Of a stretch of DNA of 64,000 nt, positions 31,975-43,079 are shown in pieces. Both the position numbers and the translations under genes were made by a program. Origin of the DNA: Ascarosepion bandense (Eukaryota; Mollusca; Cephalopoda; Sepiida; Sepiidae); contig JBBBDQ010000445.1 of assembly GCA_037127315.1 (NCBI GenBank), positions 1,311,001 through 1,375,000 of the forward strand, written 5' to 3'. The notes beneath the pieces are model-generated. The model had not been told where the DNA came from. It was given only the letters and a program-made list of their open reading frames with translations, and did no database searches. Position 1 is the stretch's first letter. Every line of letters starts with the position of its first letter.

Positions 31975-32755
31975 GCACCTCCTTGGCTTAACTCTCACAA
32001 CAGACCTCAAGTGGAATGGCTATATAGAATCCATAGCTAAATCCGCTGCTAAAAAAGTCGGTTCTCTGTGTAGGGCCAGGAAGTTTTTTCCGCTTAAAAC
32101 AATCCTGCATATATATAAATCTACCATCCACCCTGTGCATTGAATACTGCTGCCATATCTGGTCAGGTGTTCCTGCTATCCACCTGGGTGTCCTTGACAA
32201 GATCCAACGAAAAATCTGTAATGTGATAGATCCTGACTTGGCAGTCACTTTCTCAGTGGTACAATGTGGCTTCTCTGTGTCTCTTCTACAAATACTTTCA
32301 TGGCTTCTGCTCCAATGAACTTAGCTCACTGGTGCCCCCTATATATAAATTTGCTCAAGCCACAGGATTAGCAACTAGGTCCCATCCTTTTAGTGTGATA
32401 CCAATAAATTGTAAACACAAATTCTACTCCAGAAGCTTCTTTTCTTGCACTTTTCGCCTGTGGAATTCCTTTCCATTTACTTGTTTTCCCGACAGCTATA
32501 GTCTCCAGAAATTTAAATGTAAAGTCAATAGTCATCTCCTATCTAACTAACCTGCATTCTCTCTCTCATGCCTTTCTCCGTCCACTCTACTCATCAGTAT
32601 TCTCATCCTTCTCTTATCCACTTCCTGACACCATCTATAACCTGTCACTCTTTCTTTTTCATAATTTTCCTCCTATGTAACCCCCCACCCTGCAAAACAG
32701 TGGCAGTAAAATGCCTTGCTTGGGGCAATATGATTATAAAAAAAAATATGTATAT
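31975..32755 (+). mobile_element. LINE-B 3' copy with intact C-terminal frame
   Basis: 32266-32550 is a 94-codon frame starting MASLCLFYKYFHGFCSNELS and ending EFKCKVNSHLLSN, with the FRLWNSFPF motif. It aligns residue for residue with the frames at 8493 and 54328-54798. Upstream sequence is frameshifted. The 3' end carries 'aatgccttgcttggggcaat' and an A-tail. Confidence 0.85.
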
Positions 32756-32889
32756 ATAATTTCCTTCATTCCATTGGATCTTCTTGGTACACCTAAAATC
32801 AGTGGAGGGTCATATAGACTAGGCAGCGCATGCCCTACATATACTATTATCTAGAACTATGCCCTGGAGAGCTCACTCTAGTTTCACCA

Positions 32890-33030
32890 ACAAAAGACTG
32901 AATAGGTTGCCATTTCTTTCTGCAGTAGACTGGTTGCCAACCAAAGCTATAGAGCTCAATCTGGCCTGCTGTTTAACCCATAGCTGGAAGGATAAGAGAT
33001 AGATTAATATCTTTCCCAAAAATATATATC
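32890..33030 (-). mobile_element. tRNA-derived SINE fragment
   Basis: Antisense SINE body ('agtagactggttgccaacca', 'taacccatagctgg', 'taatatctttccc'), lacking both ends. Confidence 0.65.
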
Positions 33031-33077
33031 GTTGTTTCATATCATATATATATATATATATATGTAAAAATTTGGAC

Positions 33078-33133
33078 ATTGAAGTCAACACTCAGAGGTG
33101 ACAGACTTTCATGTTAAGCAGTCATCAGTCAAT
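33078..33133 (-). ncRNA. Hammerhead-like motif downstream of PLE-1
   Basis: Minus strand: stem I AUUG/CAAU with one unpaired A, core CUGAUGA (33128-33122), a weak stem II, GAAA (33110-33107), and stem III AGUC/GACU with a 17-base loop. The predicted cleavage is after U at 33082. A (TA)n tract lies just beyond. Only stem II is clearly eroded. Confidence 0.5.
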
Positions 33134-33179
33134 AGTGCATTGTAGGTAATCCTTCTGATGATTATTTTGCCAGGAGGTG

Positions 33180-33440
33180 TTTGTTTATTTTTTTTATTTA
33201 TTTGAATAAATTTATTTTACTTATATATATTTATTTATTCTTTTTGGTTGTCAATGTTTGGTTTATTTATTTATTTGGAATTGTTATTTATTTATTTTTA
33301 TTTTATTTTATTTTATTTTATTTCATTTTTATTTATTCTAATGGTTATGGTGGCAGTGGTTTGTGAGTTTGTTTATTATTTGCTTGGATTAAATTATTTG
33401 GTTTTTATTATTATTTTTATTTATTTATTTATTTTTTTTT
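33180..33440. repeat. T-rich (TTTA)n/(TTTTA)n low-complexity tract
   Basis: Imperfect TTTA and TTTTA repeats. The open frames across it are compositional. Confidence 0.9.
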
Positions 33441-34935
33441 AGTCTTCGATTTTTAAGTAACATCGTAAAAATTTGTTTTCATGCCTGTATTTTGAGATTA
33501 GTTCAGATCATTTATTTAGGAGTTTGTTTCAGTTTGGAAAATATTGATAGTCATTTCTATCTCCAACAAAGTCTGCAGATTTTGGATTAGTTATTGTAGG
33601 CTAATGTTCTTTTCCATATTTTTTGTGTGATTTGGGTTTTTTTTTTAATTTCCCAGATATACTTAGAAAGCATTGTGCTGTTCTCTTATTTACTATTTGT
33701 GAAGGATGTTTTATGTGCATGATTTTTGTTTCCAGGGTCCTTCTTTTACCCCTATGTGTATTTTTTCCTCATTATCTGGGGATTTTACCATTGCTTGGTA
33801 TATTATGTTGTTTTGTAAACAATTAATCATTTAAGGGATACTCATTCTTTATTCTGCAGTTACATCTAGGCTCAGATTGTTTGGGTTGTTTGTTGATAGT
33901 TTTTCTATTGTGCTTTTTTTTATTATTTGTGCCATGTTCTCGGTGCAACTGTAGCTGAATTTTTGTTGACTATTTTGTCTTTAATTCTGGGATGTGTTTA
34001 TGTAAAGGTTGGAAGAATATTTTTCCTGTGTTTGTTTTTACTATACGGTGGGTCGAACCATTTGATATTTCTCTTCCTGTTGACATTTTTTATGCTCTGT
34101 GGTGAGTATGTGAGTGTTGCTGGGAATCCACTATCCTATAGGGCTGTTTCATAGTCTTTCTTAGCTTTGTTAAATATGGTTTGATTGGAAGAGTTGTCGG
34201 AAAGCCAGCGTTCAACTGATTTTGATATCTGATATTTGCAGGTCACTGCACCATCAAAGCTACCCATTGCAGAGACAAAGATCTCTTTTGTCTTTATCCA
34301 TGCGTTTTCACTGTCGATTAGTAGTGATTTATAAGAGTGTTTAATGATATCGATTTCATTAATGTTTATTTTTATTTGTTCCTGGGTTAAAGTGATGGCC
34401 TTATCTAGCATGGGTTCTGTTATAGATGGGTAGAATTCTTTTATCTCTAATTGTACAAATTGGCAATTATGTTTGTTTTTATACTGTTTAACCAGTCTGT
34501 AGTTGCTTTTCAGTTTTTTCGCTGGTTTACACCCAACTTCTTCCTTAGTTCAGAATTAATTATTTCTAGTATTGCTTTACTTATTTTACCCAGTTCACTT
34601 TTGGTTGGGTTTATGTGGGCATGCTGGGTTAGGTTTTAAAATTTTTTTAATGGTCTTTTAGTGGAATAAAGGCTTGCGCCTTACTGATGCAACTTATTTG
34701 GTTACCTAAGTTTAATGTTTGGGTGACTGCTTTAGCTTCCATATGTAGACTAACAATAGAATAACAACACTTACCGGCGTAAGGGTCTGCAGTGATAAAT
34801 ATATTTGTTGTACTGGCAGACAAAAATAAAGCAGGTTGTAACTCAATACAAACTCTGCAAACTATGACTGGAATCACGCTAGTATTTATACAGAACTGCG
34901 TCCACTCATTTATCAGCAGCCAATCACAGCCCAAG
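33440..34935 (-). pseudogene. Penelope-like element PLE-1, RT plus GIY-YIG, multiply broken
   Basis: In order on the minus strand: an N-terminal STTNIFITAD motif (about 34811-34785), then ISCISKAQAFIPLKDH. Next comes HINPTKSELGKISKAIL, a frameshift near 34520, and an RT motif A-like FVQLEIKEFYPSIT in which the usual Asp is Glu. Then AMGSFDGA. The segment that should hold the YxDD-type active site is deleted; the frame jumps to ISKSVERWLSDNSSN. After a stop come IKWFDPPYS and an eroded GIY-YIG endonuclease (IHIGVKEGPWK), then SELISKYRHENKFL. This is the RT then GIY-YIG architecture of Penelope-like retroelements. The deletions rule out activity. Confidence 0.75.
34883..34924 (-). promoter_or_regulatory. 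CCAAT and TATA promoter-like pair upstream of PLE-1
   Basis: The minus strand shows an inverted CCAAT box (ATTGG, 34924-34920) and TATAAATA (34890-34883) about 35 bases apart, directly upstream of the PLE-1 N-terminal codons. A start would be expected near 34860. This may be the element's own promoter. Confidence 0.35.
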
Positions 34936-35009
34936 CAATGGACTATCCCACTTGAGAACAATGAGATGATTCAGGGCACCATAAATAGCTCTCTTTCTCA
35001 AGGTGGATT

Positions 35010-35580
35010 ATTATTGTCTTGGATTGTGATAGACGGCCCTGTCTGCATTCTTGGAGTGTAGTTTGGGCCCGACCTCTAGTTGGAGAAAAATTGGTCAGAA
35101 GTACTAGCAAAGGTTGGTGCATCGGTCGAAATTTAGCATCAAAGGAGGTTGTCTTTAAAAGGGTTTGGCTGAGGCATCGCTTACCTGGGGATTACCTCGG
35201 AATGACAAGTTCTTCATATGGGGCCTGGCTGTTTTGCCAGATTGTGAACGCTGCAACCTAGGCTTAAAAGAAACGGCTTATCACACCTATTGTTTGTGGG
35301 TTCGCCTTCTATGGGATCAGGTCGGCGAGTTGACTGCTTGTATCGTGCTGCAAGAACTTGTGCTCATTGATCATGCATTTCCCTGTGATAATGTTTCACC
35401 CTCCGTTCTCTGGGATGAAGTGTATGGTGTTTCTGTTGCTGCTAGCCACGGCTCGAATGCCAATTTAGACGGCGTGAAAGGAGGAAGTTTTGCGAGGTCA
35501 GCGTCTTTCAGATCAGGATCTTATTCGATATTTTGAGTACCAGCTCAAAATTAAGATTAGAACTGATTGGAAAGCAAAAG
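35010..35580 (+). pseudogene. LINE-C C-terminus with CCHC-like zinc-binding motif
   Basis: 35165-35536 encodes CERCNLGLKETAYHTYC followed by WVRLLWDQVGELTA. This is the Cys-Cys-His-Cys pattern found after the reverse transcriptase in L1/Tx1-type and related LINEs. After a frameshift, DLIRYFEYQLKIKIRT fits the family's extreme C-terminus. Neither endonuclease nor RT is present. The 3' region to about 36140 includes AATAAA near 36119 and is presumed untranslated. Confidence 0.65.
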
Positions 35581-36140
35581 GTGGGTAAATGTAGTGAGCC
35601 TGGTTCGCATGATTCCCAACCTCCCCAGTTTGTTTTGGCCTCCTTTGATCTCGGATGGGTCAGGTTTCGATTTTCCCATTCCTTTAATTATTTTGACACC
35701 TCTCCACTCCCTTAACAAGTGTGCCTCTTCATTTCGCTGTTTGGCAGAATACAGCCACTCTTTTTGTGGGAGGGACGGGTCTTACTAGCATCGTTTATTT
35801 TGTTTTAAAAATTATGTTGTATTTTAGTTTGTTATTGGGTTCATCCCTCACCCATCATTTCCTTTTTCATTAAATTATATTATGTATAGCTGCATTTTTA
35901 TTGTCATGGGTTTATTTTCCTGTTTTTTTAGGTGTTCCATGTAAACATATGGTGTGTGAAGGATTGAGAAGTGATGGATAGGTTCTAGTGGTGAATGTGC
36001 AAATTGTAATGAGTGATTGGGTCATGATAGTGTTTAGCTAGGTATAGGATAGATACTGAAGACCACCCTTTACCCACCCCCTTTTCGGTCTCGTGCCACA
36101 ATTTGTATGTTTTATGCAAATAAATATCATTGTCTCAGAT
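35581..36140 (+). mobile_element. Presumed LINE-C 3' untranslated region
   Basis: Non-coding sequence following LINE-C, with a polyadenylation-like AATAAA at about 36119. The boundary is inferred from where LINE-B begins. Confidence 0.35.
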
Positions 36141-36189
36141 TGTTCCACAATTGAGTGCTTATTGTGAAACATAATTGTTCTGCTCTGCG

Positions 36190-36500
36190 ACAATTCTACT
36201 CCTGCAGCTTCTTCTCTCGCACTTCCCGCCTGAGGAACTCACTTCCATATTATTGCTTTCCTGACGGCTACAACCTCCAGGAATTTAAATGCAATGTCGG
36301 TACTCATCTATTGACCACTTGACTCTAGTTCTTTCACCACCCCGTATATCCTTTCCTTTCTCTCCATTTTTTCTCTTGTTCCTTTCTATCTGGTTCGTCT
36401 TCCTCTTCACTCTCTTCTAATTAATCTTTTTACTCTTATGTACCCCCCTGCACATCAGTGGCATTACCGCCTTGCTTGGGGTGATACAATTAAAAAAAAT
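36190..36500 (+). mobile_element. LINE-B 3' copy
   Basis: 'ttctactcctgcagcttctt', 'tttaaatgcaatgtcgg' and the terminal signature GCCTTGCTTGGGGTGATACA with an A-run. Confidence 0.8.
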
Positions 36501-36582
36501 AATATATTGTTTCCTGTTATTTTAAATGCTTTTTTGTATATTCTACCTATGTTGTCCTTAAGTAATTTGTTGTGTGTATGAA

Positions 36583-36775
36583 TGTGCAGATGTGGTGCAG
36601 TGGATATTGACTCGGAACAACAAATCGGGGAGCCAAGTTCGAATTCCAGTTGAAATCCTTGCATTCACATATGCACAAATACCCTTGGGAAAGGTATTAA
36701 TCCATCACTTCCCTCCAGTTATGGGTTAAAATCCTGCAGTAGGTTGCCTTGGCTGGCAACCTACTGACTGATGAA
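36583..36775 (+). mobile_element. tRNA-derived SINE
   Basis: The best A box (TGGTGCAGTGG) and B box (AAGTTCGAATTCC) in the window. The body is rearranged after 'ccagttatgggtta', with a short inverted 'gttgcc...ggcaac'. Confidence 0.8.
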
Positions 36776-37060
36776 GGCTTAGTTCATATAAATTTCTTGT
36801 TTTGTCCGCTGCGATAAATATATTTGTTGAATTGTTTATTTTAGTTATATCCTATTTTAGTTTCTTGTGAAATACATCTTGTTTTTTATAGAATTTTATG
36901 TTTCTTACGAGGTTAGTTAAGTCTTTCTCAAAGTCGTCTAAGCCTTTTTGTTAGTGAGGCATTTTTTTTAGTTTCAAAGCCATTAATTTTCTTTGAGTGT
37001 CGTATTATTGCGAAAATCGTGGTTTAAAAAGAAATGGGCTTTCCATCTTATTCTTTTTTT
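36765..37060 (-). pseudogene. Penelope-like element fragment PLE-4 (N-terminal region)
   Basis: The minus strand reads DDFEKDLTNLVRNIKFY, then QDVFHKKLK, and after a stop DITKINNSTNIFIAADKT with RNLYEL. This is the region upstream of the RT in the same PLE type; PLE-1 keeps the related STTNIFITAD. Truncated at both ends. A SINE adjoins. Confidence 0.65.
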
Positions 37061-37229
37061 GATGCTTCCTATTTCTTAATTTCTACGTGGAGGGTGATGG
37101 GGTGGGTATGTTTTTAATGAGAAGTGAAGGCTCAATTTTTCTATGTCCATACATGAGATGAAATAATGATATATGTTTTTGTAAAGAATGCTCCATTTCA
37201 ACAACACAAAAATTACATTACAGTCAAAA

Positions 37230-37455
37230 CATGGGGATAAAATAACAACATTGGAAAAATAACATCCGTGAAAATAGACAGTGAAGTGACTGAAAGTGCT
37301 TGGATAGTCAAAAATTATGGAACATTTTTAGATTCCTTATCTCTAGCAAAAAGCAAACTTGAAAGAATACTGGAAAAATTAAATCAAAAATTAATAAAAT
37401 CTTATTTGTCAGTTGTTTTTAACGAAACATGTTTAAAAGGAAGATTGTTGCCCAT
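37230..37455 (+). repeat. Dispersed repeat family G
   Basis: Second copy of 4650-4855, again ending at (TA)n. The partial frame at 37268 is not recognised. Confidence 0.5.
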
Positions 37456-37475
37456 ATATATATATATATATATTA

Positions 37476-37853
37476 GCAGTATAGCCCAGCGTTGCTCAGG
37501 TGTAATGAAAGCTTTAAAACTAATCCATGGTCCTGGAGCTCAGACTCTTTGGACGTTGGCACGAAAGTCTAAAATGCAATAGTTGTTTCCAGTTAAAGCG
37601 AAACCATAGACTGAAAGAAAAATGACTGGATGTAAGTCAAATTTTGATTTCCTGGTATCAATATCAAATAAGTTTTTTTTCATTGTAAACTGAATTTTGA
37701 AGGCTAAATAAGTCCTCTGAGTAAATGGTATCATGGCTGAGACTAAGAGCTACAATTATACCTACTTAGAGCCAAACCCAAAGCAAAAACTAAAATAAAA
37801 GGGCTGAAAAAAATACAGGCAGATAAACAGACACACACAAACATCTTGCTTTT

Positions 37854-37907
<54 letters not shown>

Positions 37908-38222
37908 TATCAATTTGCTGCACTATTGTAAGAACTGCAACCTTAAAACTTCTGAATATCGTTTCTTATGTCTTTGTCTATGAGTGTATCAAATTTGATT
38001 AAAATCGAGTCACTCCTTCTATAACCTGATTTTTTCGATTATTGATTTTCAATATTTATCAGGGGTACCTCGACAAAAAACCTAGCTAAGAAAACTCGCA
38101 GACGCTTATAGTACAACTGTGTAAATTTTCAAGAAAATCGGTTCAGTTGTTTTGGAGTCTATAGGTAACGGGCACATGCACACACACACACACACACACA
38201 CACAAAGTTTCATTTCTTATAT
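37476..38222 (+). mobile_element. TA-element copy 3
   Basis: Complete arrangement as at 24327, with an internal (TA)n at 37860-37902 and terminal (CA)n at 38178-38204. The minus-strand 64-codon frame at 37734-37540 is mirrored at 49955-50149, but frameshifted in copies 2 and 6. Confidence 0.8.
37860..37902. repeat. (TA)n microsatellite inside TA-element
   Basis: Internal TA tract separating the two halves. Confidence 0.95.
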
Positions 38223-38234
38223 AAGTTTTTTTTG

Positions 38235-38259
<25 letters not shown>

Positions 38260-38270
<11 letters not shown>

Positions 38271-39035
38271 ATGTATAATTTCTTCTTAACCCAATAAACA
38301 TCTAAAATTAGACCACTTGCTAGACGTTTTGGGAAAATTTTGCTATTTCCGAACTGCCCATATAAAAGAAAAAATCCACATTGGCAAATGGCCGATACAA
38401 ACAGCCTTTTCTTAATTATGTATTAGACTGTAGAATTTTTTTTTTCTAATTAGAATGCCAGAGTCTGTATGATTGGGTTTAACTCTTCTATAATCATAAA
38501 ATACGCAAAAAAAAAGAAAAAAGTATCATACATGCAAAAGTTCCATAAAAAAAAGCTGCACGATTTGAGAGCTTCAGAAAAATTTATTGATTCATTCATT
38601 TTTTTTTAAACATTTGTGTTTCTTTTGTAATTGAATCAATCAGATTTCAGTCAATTTTCTTTTTCACAAAAGTCCTTTCTTCCAATATTAAAATTTACCA
38701 AATGATGAGTAATTGGCAAAAATTAAAAGGGAAAGTCTTCATGACTTTTAAGATTCTCGCTTTGTTCTTCACACGCTTGTATAAAAAAAATGTTGAACAG
38801 TAAAATTTGGTGGTACTGCTCTTAGAAAACAAGGGACAGGAAGTGGGCAGATGGTTGAATGAGATAAACTGCTTCACACATAAAAGCATCAACAAAGAAA
38901 TTTGGAGTAAATAAATATTAGAAAACAGTAAATATAACAGTGCAATCAGCAGGATGTGAACCGATAATTTTCTAATTCTGGAAACTAATTGCCTTTGTGG
39001 GGTTTGATACATTCACACCTACACACACACATGGT
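38260..39035. other. Intron-like DNA, no recognised gene
   Basis: Unique-looking AT-rich sequence. The minus-strand 105-codon frame (39012-38695) has no recognisable motif. Confidence 0.45.
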
Positions 39036-39200
39036 CACTCAGCGTTCACGTGATAACTTAGTTCCCGCGTAAACGATGCCAATAAAAGCAGGGGAACGTC
39101 ACGTGGTACGCTAGTTAGGATTTTGTCCCGGACAAGAGCAGACATGTTTCTCTAACTCACACAAACACTCGCGCACTAATTGCGGGTAGCAATTAGGGGC
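39036..39200. other. CpG-richer island with two CACGTG boxes
   Basis: CACGTG occurs near 39049 and 39100, with CCAAT/AATAAAAG between. The stretch is less AT-rich than its neighbours. It could be an LTR or host promoter. I see no matching partner LTR or coding region. Confidence 0.25.
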
Positions 39201-39459
39201 GCAATTTTTTATTTCTCACCAGGGAAAGAACTTCTCTTTCCTTAATTTTATGCATGCTGTCAACCCTAAGTAACCTTCGTTAATATATTGTTTTTCTTGT
39301 TACTTTCGCCTACTCGTCTTTCTTATTTCCTGCTTTAAATCATGACCCCATGTTACGTCGAGTCGACTCGGAAACTTAAATTAGTAACGGACACTTCGTC
39401 TTCTACACCTTTGATTATAAATAGAGTTGAGTATTTTATTCAATTGACCCTTCGGTGCT

Positions 39460-39990
39460 GCATTGTCATTACAATTCATTTTTAGTTCATCTTTCTTCTT
39501 TTTCATTTCCACCTGATAGTAATAACAAGTAATAGTCTTAAGTTGTTTGAATTTCTTTGATGAAGCCTTGTCATTATTATTAATTTTTGACTCGTCTTTC
39601 TTTCATCTTATTTCTCTTGCTTGTTTCCACCTTGTAGTAATAAGATGTAATAGTTTGAAGTTGTTTGATGAAGCATTGTCATTATTATTAATTTTTGACT
39701 CGTCTTTCTTTCATCTTATTTCTCTAACTTGTTTCTAACTTGTAGTAATAAGACGTAATAGTCTTAAGTTGTTTGAATTTCTCTGATGAAGCCTTGTCAT
39801 TATTATTAATTTTTGACTCGTCTTTCTTTCATCTTATTTCTCTTGCTTGTTTCTAACTTGTAGTAATAAGACGTAATAGTCTGAAGTTGTTTGAATTTCT
39901 TTGATGAAGCCTTGTCATTATTATTAATTTTTGACTTGTCTTCTATGTTATTTCTCTTGCTCATTTCCTCCTAGTAGTAATAAGATGTGA
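39460..39990. repeat. Tandem array, about 108-119 bp units
   Basis: Four to five units marked by 'gaagccttgtcattattatt' (variant 'gaagcattg') at about 39561, 39669, 39788 and 39906. Units share 'ttgactcgtctttctttc'. Confidence 0.8.
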
Positions 39991-40180
39991 CAAGGCTTTC
40001 CTGTGCGTTTTCTATAAATATTTTCATAGCAATTGTCCTGATCAGCTTTCCTCTTTCATGCCTTGACTTCACAAATTTAATCACAATACTAGATTGGCAG
40101 CTAGGTCTCATAATTTTATAGTTGAAACCATAAGTTCTATGCTAACAGTTTCTCTTGCACTCCCTGCTGGATCTCTCTGC
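39990..40180 (+). mobile_element. Degenerate LINE-B fragment
   Basis: 'tttctataaatattttcata', 'tagattggcagctaggtctc' and 'tctcttgcactccctgctgg' follow LINE-B order with many changes. Confidence 0.55.
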
Positions 40181-40189
40181 ATCCTGGTT

Positions 40190-40940
40190 ATGATGGTAAA
40201 CTGCATTTGAGTCCTTGGTATGACAAATTACATCTGGCAGTAAGCCTCTGGGGGTCAAAGCATTATGAAAATATAAAAATAAACTTTTATAAAAGATATT
40301 CCAGCAATACTTTTTTGGGAAAAGAACATATTGGCAGTAATACATTTTTTTAAGGAAAAAATATTACCAGCAATACACTTTTTGAATAAAAAAAAAATTA
40401 TCAGCAATACATTTTTGAAGAAAATCAAAGGAAAAAGAAACATTATAAGCAACACATTTTTGAAGAATAAAAAAAGTGATATTACCAGCAATTCACTTTT
40501 GGAAAAAAATGACAATATCCCAGCAATACATTTGACTTTTAACAAAAAGGTGCCAGTGAAACTTGATCTACAAACTGATTTCTTACAAAGAATACATATT
40601 CTATTTATACAAATCTACTGTAAAAATCTTGTTGACATTAAATAACCCATTAAAGTTGATATGCCATAAACCAAAACATACTAAGACCAAACTCTCAGTT
40701 ATCTTTTTCAATATCAAAACCCTTACCAGCAATAAATTTTTGAAGGAAAAAAAAACAAATATATATATCGGTAATACATCTCAACAAAACCATCTTTACA
40801 AAAATACATCAATGAAACCTGATCTACAAACTGATTTCTTACAAAGAATACATATTCTATTCATATGAACCTATTCTAAAAATCTCGTTGGCATTAAATA
40901 ATCCACTGAAGTTGATATGCCATAACTCAAACCAAACCAA
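40190..40940. repeat. Family D-derived A-rich tandem region
   Basis: A short family D head ('catctggcagtaagcctctg') is followed by degenerate ~36-bp units centred on 'ccagcaatacatttttgaa'. Two larger blocks of about 130 bp then follow (40555-40690 and 40808-40940) sharing 'ctgatttcttacaaagaata' and 'gttgatatgccataa'. Confidence 0.7.
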
Positions 40941-41094
40941 AAATACGCCAATGAAACCTGATCTGCAAACTGAAATAAACTAAACTTGGATCTCGCTTTG
41001 CTTTTCAGTCAACTTTGATCTTCAAAAACTTAGATGTAGTTTCAATTACCTTTTTGTCTTTTTTTTCATGTTTTTTTTTTCTATTTTTCTTTAA

Positions 41095-41185
41095 TGTTTT
41101 TATTTTTCTCATATTTTCTCACATTCAGTACCCCCCTTTCATCTCAGTGGCTTTATTGCCTTGCTTGGGAAAAAAAGATTTAAAA
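41095..41185 (+). mobile_element. LINE-B 3' tail
   Basis: 'catctcagtggctttattgc' and a shortened terminal signature. Confidence 0.6.
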
Positions 41186-41310
41186 CTTGCCTAAAAGTAT
41201 AGATTGATTTAGTAGTATCTGTAGAACCACTCACTTTCCAAAATATTAATTTACACTAAGCTTCATATTAATAAGAATAAAACTCGGGCACAACAGTAAT
41301 TGAAAAACAA

Positions 41311-41364
41311 GCTCTGATGAGTGAAGACATCATCATGGTGCCTTCATGAAACTTTGAAGTTGGC
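41311..41364 (+). ncRNA. Hammerhead ribozyme-like motif, complete core
   Basis: Stem I GCU/GGC (41311-41313 with 41362-41364); core CUGAUGA (41314-41320); stem II GUGAAG/CUUCAU (41321-41326 with 41342-41347), extended by CAUC/GGUG after one mismatch. GAAA lies at 41348-41351. Stem III ACU/AGU has loop UUGA (41351-41360). U at 41361 is the expected cleavage position. Every invariant hammerhead core base is present. Stem I is short. A (TA)n tract starts right after. A decayed inverted copy lies at 41858-41910. Confidence 0.65.
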
Positions 41365-41487
41365 ATATATATATATATATATATATAATAAAAAGCGTGA
41401 GAGGCCGTGAACGTTTTCTTTAAAGTGTATATTTATTGTTGTTGTTATTATACATGTTATGATACATTAAGTGTCCATAATGGTATT

Positions 41488-41540
41488 TGTGACTCTACAC
41501 TTGTTTCGAGTCTAAGATTGACTCTCTTCAAGTGAATAAA
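41488..41540 (-). ncRNA. Hammerhead-like motif between the inverted pair
   Basis: Minus strand: UUGAAGA (core C3 changed to U), a perfect stem II GAGUC/GACUC (41524-41520 with 41512-41508), then GAAAC and a 2-3 bp stem III ACA/UGU. Stem I (CAC/GAG) is imperfect. Confidence 0.4.
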
Positions 41541-41857
41541 TTTGTGGCTTTATATATCGAGCTCCTTCTGTTTCTGATGGCCAAACTGTTGTTTTACATA
41601 TATATATATATTCAAATGAATAAGGAACAAAGAAAATATTTGCAACATTCAAAACATTAATTTAAAACAGTGCTCAATATAACAGTAGAGCAACGAATAT
41701 TTATTATAAATTATTACGTTAGAACATGTACAAGATGCTACAAAATGTGCAATTTTGTAGTTGATGGTAGTTTGTACATCTTCTAAAGTATAATCTATAA
41801 TATATATATATATAGTTTTAGTGCAAAGAATCTGTCACTTTAACTGAGCAGATTCAT

Positions 41858-41910
41858 GCCAACTTTGAAGTTTCATGAGGACACCATGATGATGTCTTCA
41901 CTCATTGGGG
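41858..41910 (-). ncRNA. Decayed inverted copy of the 41311 hammerhead-like motif
   Basis: The minus strand repeats GUGAAGACAUCAUCAUGGUG and CAUGAAACUU with the AAGUUGGC end, but the core CUGAUGA reads CCAAUGA. It should be inactive. Confidence 0.5.
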
Positions 41911-42239
41911 CTTTTTTTTTTTCTAATTTTTTGTTCTGTTTTTCTTTCTCTTATTGAGTCCAGGTTCCCATTGTTATTTAGAAGGAGTATGGTATAATTT
42001 GATATTTTCTGGGAGTATGAAAGTGCCAAATTTTAAAGTTGCCAAATTTTTTGCAGTAAAACTATCAAGGCTCTTGTCTCCCCTCTTATATAGTGTACTT
42101 TGCGATAGAAGACCTGTTTGACTAGGTACCTTTTATCAGTAAAACTACTGAAAAAGCCACAATCTAGGTACCAAAAACCATCACAATTCAACAATATATA
42201 TATATCAAGAGTGAGAATGTGTTCGTGCATGTGTCTTTT

Positions 42240-42965
42240 AATTTCCTAAGAATACAGACAGATTCAACGATAGAAAACAATATCAAAATTACTGTGTAAT
42301 ATTTCTGTTGTCTTTATCAAAGTTTATAATGTAAGTGTCTTGAAGTTATTTCCAGGTGAAGTCGTGATTCCTTAGTTTTAAATCTTTCTAACTTTTCTCA
42401 TTGTTTTGTATTTCCTTCTAACAAACAATTGCATATTTCTCAAAGTTTTCTAAACCCACGTTCATCGTTGTCTCTTCAGCTTTGATCTGCTCGCAAGTTG
42501 TACAGCCAAAGACACCGGCTTCTTTGGTCTTCTTTCTACAACATTAAATCACATTCAAAGCAATTAACCAGTCAGACATAAAGAAATACCAAGTCTAAGA
42601 AGTAGCACACAAAAGCCAAAATCGAGTAACCCCATGACCAAAAGAAAGATTTTTCGGATGATTTCCAGTGTCCGTGACATGAGTCGAGATTAGCTGTCAG
42701 GATCAAGTCTGTCGACATTGATTGACATAGCAGGCAAAAGCTTGATCACCTCCCTTTGTTCTCTTGACACATGGATTATCTACCACATCATGCTGATGAT
42801 TTTAGAAGACGTCTTTTAGTCTTTCTGCCACTCTTTTTCTCATATTTATTCTACTCTGCCGTCTATGACTCTGCCAGTTTTGTGTGTCTATCTTTGTGCA
42901 TATCAATGTAATATTTTTTTTCCACAAGACGTGATATGCACTCTTTTATAACACTACTGTTTTTT
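42240..42965. other. Unique-looking DNA with a weak minus-strand coding candidate
   Basis: No repeat family is recognised. On the minus strand, after an acceptor-like 'ttaatgttgtag', an open stretch of about 38 codons (42535-42420) includes EAGVFGCTTCEQIKAEE and ends in a stop. The acceptor has a poor pyrimidine tract. I would not annotate this as an exon without homology support. Confidence 0.25.
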
Positions 42966-43079
42966 TTTTTGCTACCCTTTCATCATCATTATCTATGTGC
43001 CACATCCCTTCAGGATGTTGATCACTGCTCTCCACATTTTTCTTCCTTTGTAGTTCTTAACAATTTTTTTTTTTTTTTT

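Noticed and set aside
33440..34935. Host telomerase-like or other cellular RT gene
   Set aside because: Motif order followed by a GIY-YIG endonuclease and multiple similar fragments in the window point to a Penelope-like mobile element.
39036..39200. LTR of a retrotransposon
   Set aside because: No second LTR, primer-binding site or gag/pol sequence seen nearby.
42420..42540. Terminal exon on the minus strand (EAGVFGCTTCEQ...)
   Set aside because: Poor pyrimidine tract, only about 38 codons, no recognised family. Kept only as a note.
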